A stretch of 6,412 nt of DNA from Betaproteobacteria bacterium (GTDB lineage: Bacteria; Pseudomonadota; Gammaproteobacteria; Burkholderiales; SG8-39). The notes under the pieces are model-generated. The model searched no databases and had not been told where the DNA came from. It was given only the letters and a program-made list of their open reading frames with translations. The translations under genes were made by a program, and so were the position numbers. The stretch's first letter is position 1. Every line of letters starts with the position of its first letter. The DNA lies in NCBI GenBank assembly GCA_027317055.1, contig DAHVFK010000209.1, positions 1-6,412 of the forward strand. The letters are read 5' to 3'. Below, piece by piece: positions 5,045-6,412 of this stretch.

Positions 5045-5479
5045 ATGCGGCTCCCGGCCCTCATCGCCGCACTTCTTTTCGCGGCCTGCGCCCATGCCGC
5101 CCAGTTTCGCAGCGTGGGTCAGGACGCGGCGGTGCTGTACGACGCGCCATCCAAGGCGGCGACCCCGCTGTATATCGTCTCGCGCGACTACCCGCTCGAG
5201 GTGATCGTCAAGCTCGAGGCCTGGGTCAAAGTGCGCGACCAGACAGGGGCGCTGTCCTGGATCGAGACGAGCGCCCTGTCCGACAGGCACATGGTGGTGG
5301 TGACGACGCCCGCGGCGCAGGTGCACGTGCGCCCGGACGACGCCTCGCCGATCGCGTTCGTGGCGGCGCAGAACGTCGCGCTCGAGCTGCTCGAGGCGGT
5401 GCCCGGGGGCTGGCTGCACGTGCGGCACGACGACGGCGCCAACGGCTACCTGCGCGCGAGCCTGGTTTGGGGTGGCTGA
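5045..5479 (+). CDS. Periplasmic protein with two SH3-like repeats
   Basis: This is a 144-residue secreted protein of unknown function. Residues 1-18 are a signal peptide ending A-H-A. C15 is not in a convincing lipobox because the -3 position is Phe, so cleavage by signal peptidase I is more likely than lipidation. The mature part is two SH3-like units: about 26-80 (V-L-Y-D-A-P ... W-V-K-V-R ... W-I-E-T-S-A-L) and about 88-142 (V-H-V-R-P-D ... W-L-H-V-R ... Y-L-R-A-S-L). They align along their length, which indicates an internal duplication. Bacterial SH3-like domains often bind peptidoglycan or cell-wall peptides, but no ligand can be named here. The ATG follows the secB stop after one base with no clear Shine-Dalgarno sequence, so translational coupling is likely. 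The E. coli locus has no gene between secB and gpsA. Confidence 0.85.
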   Translation: MRLPALIAALLFAACAHAAQFRSVGQDAAVLYDAPSKAATPLYIVSRDYPLEVIVKLEAWVKVRDQTGALSWIETSALSDRHMVVVTTPAAQVHVRPDDASPIAFVAAQNVALELLEAVPGGWLHVRHDDGANGYLRASLVWGG

Positions 5480-5492
5480 GCCCGCGCTGCCG

Positions 5493-6412
5493 ATGAGCGG
5501 CATCGCGGTGCTGGGCGCGGGCGCCTGGGGCACGGCGCTCGCCGCGGCGCTCGCGCGCGCCGGGCGGCGGGTGCATCTCTGGGCGCGCGACCCGGCCCAG
5601 GCCGAGGCGATCGGACGCTTGCGGCGCAACGAGCGCTATCTGCCCGAAATCGAGCTGCCCGCGCGCCTCGCTGTCAGCGCGGCGCTGCCGAGCGCACTCG
5701 AGGGCGCGGGCCTGCTGCTCGCGGCCACGCCGGTGGCGGGGTTGCGCGAGCTGCTCGGCCAGCTGCGCGCCGAAAGGGCCTCGGCGCCGCTGGTCTGGCT
5801 GTGCAAGGGCTTCGAGCAGGGCACGGGCCGGCTGCCGCACCAGATCGTGTCCGAAGTGCTGGACGGGGCGGTCCCGAGCGGCGCATTGTCGGGCCCGTCG
5901 TTCGCGCTCGAGGTCGCGCGCGGCTTGCCGTGCGCGCTCACGCTCGCCTCGGGCGACGCCGCCTTCGCGCGCGACGCTGCCGCGGCGCTGCATGGCGGCA
6001 GGCTGCGCGTGTATCACAGCAGCGACCTGGTCGGCGTGGAAATCGGCGGCGCGGTGAAGAACGTAATGGCGATCGCGGTGGGCATCTGCGACGGCCTCGG
6101 CCTGGGCCAGAACGCGCGCGCTGCGCTGATTACGCGCGGGCTGGCCGAGCTCTCGCGCCTCGGGGTGGCGCTTGGCGGCGCGGCGGAAACCTTCATGGGC
6201 CTGGCCGGCGCCGGCGACCTGATCCTCACCGCCACCGGCGACCTGTCGCGCAATCGCCGCGTCGGGCTCGAACTGGCGCGCGGACGCTCGCTGGACGAGA
6301 TACTCGGCGCGCTCGGCCACGTTGCCGAGGGTGTGCGCTCGGCGCAGGAAGTGGCGCGGCTCGCCGCCGACAACAGGCTCGAAATGCCGATCAGCGACGC
6401 GGTAAACGCGGT
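5493..6412 (+). CDS. gpsA: NAD(P)-dependent glycerol-3-phosphate dehydrogenase, 3' end missing
   Basis: GpsA reduces dihydroxyacetone phosphate to sn-glycerol 3-phosphate, the backbone for phospholipid synthesis. The frame runs open to the window edge, giving 306 complete codons; the family is about 330 residues, so roughly 25 are missing. The N-terminal Rossmann motif is G-A-G-A-W-G at 8-13. Further blocks are C-K-G-F-E at 104-108, S-G-P-S-F-A at 133-138, G-G-A-V-K-N at 185-190 (K189 the likely catalytic lysine), G-L-A-G-A-G-D-L at 236-243 and S-R-N-R at 252-255. All key residues are present and no frameshift is seen. The ATG at 5493 puts the Rossmann motif at the usual distance. An in-frame GTG at 5472, overlapping the upstream gene by 8 bases, would add M-A-E-P-A-L-P and cannot be ruled out. 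Neither start has a strong ribosome binding site. Confidence 0.96.
   Translation, partial: MSGIAVLGAGAWGTALAAALARAGRRVHLWARDPAQAEAIGRLRRNERYLPEIELPARLAVSAALPSALEGAGLLLAATPVAGLRELLGQLRAERASAPLVWLCKGFEQGTGRLPHQIVSEVLDGAVPSGALSGPSFALEVARGLPCALTLASGDAAFARDAAAALHGGRLRVYHSSDLVGVEIGGAVKNVMAIAVGICDGLGLGQNARAALITRGLAELSRLGVALGGAAETFMGLAGAGDLILTATGDLSRNRRVGLELARGRSLDEILGALGHVAEGVRSAQEVARLAADNRLEMPISDAVNA

Noticed and set aside
5226..6320. Long open frame of 364 codons on the minus strand opposite gpsA
   Set aside because: It mirrors the codon structure of gpsA in GC-rich DNA; its translation is biased to R, A and Q with no recognisable motif, and gpsA is unmistakable.
1..6412. Mobile elements, CRISPR repeats, toxin-antitoxin or defence genes
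   Set aside because: No terminal inverted repeats, transposase or integrase motifs, regularly spaced repeats or defence domains were found; composition is uniform and the genes are conserved housekeeping ones.

Overview
The window is a dense, high-GC stretch of a proteobacterial chromosome, most likely from a betaproteobacterium. The gene order and protein sequences fit that class, but the genus cannot be read from this sequence. Two gene sets diverge from an 89-bp intergenic region at 3450-3538. There is no tRNA, rRNA, CRISPR array, insertion sequence or phage gene, no convincing intrinsic terminator, and no gene-free stretch longer than about 100 bp.

Minus strand, read from right to left: gpmA (cofactor-dependent phosphoglycerate mutase), then envC (periplasmic activator of cell-wall amidases), then ctpA (S41 C-terminal processing protease with a PDZ domain), then the first ten codons of a MoeB/ThiF-type adenylyltransferase that leaves the window at position 1. 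Gaps are small: a 4-bp overlap, 41 bp and 7 bp. This looks like one operon joining a glycolytic enzyme to envelope and peptidoglycan maintenance. The envC start appears to be a CTG overlapping the gpmA stop (CTGA).

Plus strand, read from left to right: a small ArsR-family repressor, a membrane-anchored single-domain rhodanese, grxC (glutaredoxin 3), secB (export chaperone), a periplasmic protein with two SH3-like repeats, and gpsA (glycerol-3-phosphate dehydrogenase), which is cut by the right edge. Spacings are 9, 1, 25, 1 and 13 bp, again one likely operon. The core rhodanese-grxC-secB-gpsA divergent from phosphoglycerate mutase-envC is the same arrangement as E. coli yibN-grxC-secB-gpsA opposite gpmM-envC, so this is old, conserved synteny.

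What departs from the core is of most interest. First, the ArsR protein carries two cysteines 66 residues apart (C35, C101) at the positions used by the persulfide sensors SqrR, BigR and YgaV, and it sits directly before a rhodanese. This suggests a sulfane-sulfur or redox switch placed in front of a housekeeping operon. Second, an SH3-repeat periplasmic protein is inserted between secB and gpsA. Third, a cofactor-dependent mutase occupies the place that E. coli gives to the unrelated cofactor-independent enzyme. No wholly new system is evident; the sulfur-sensor arrangement is the best lead.
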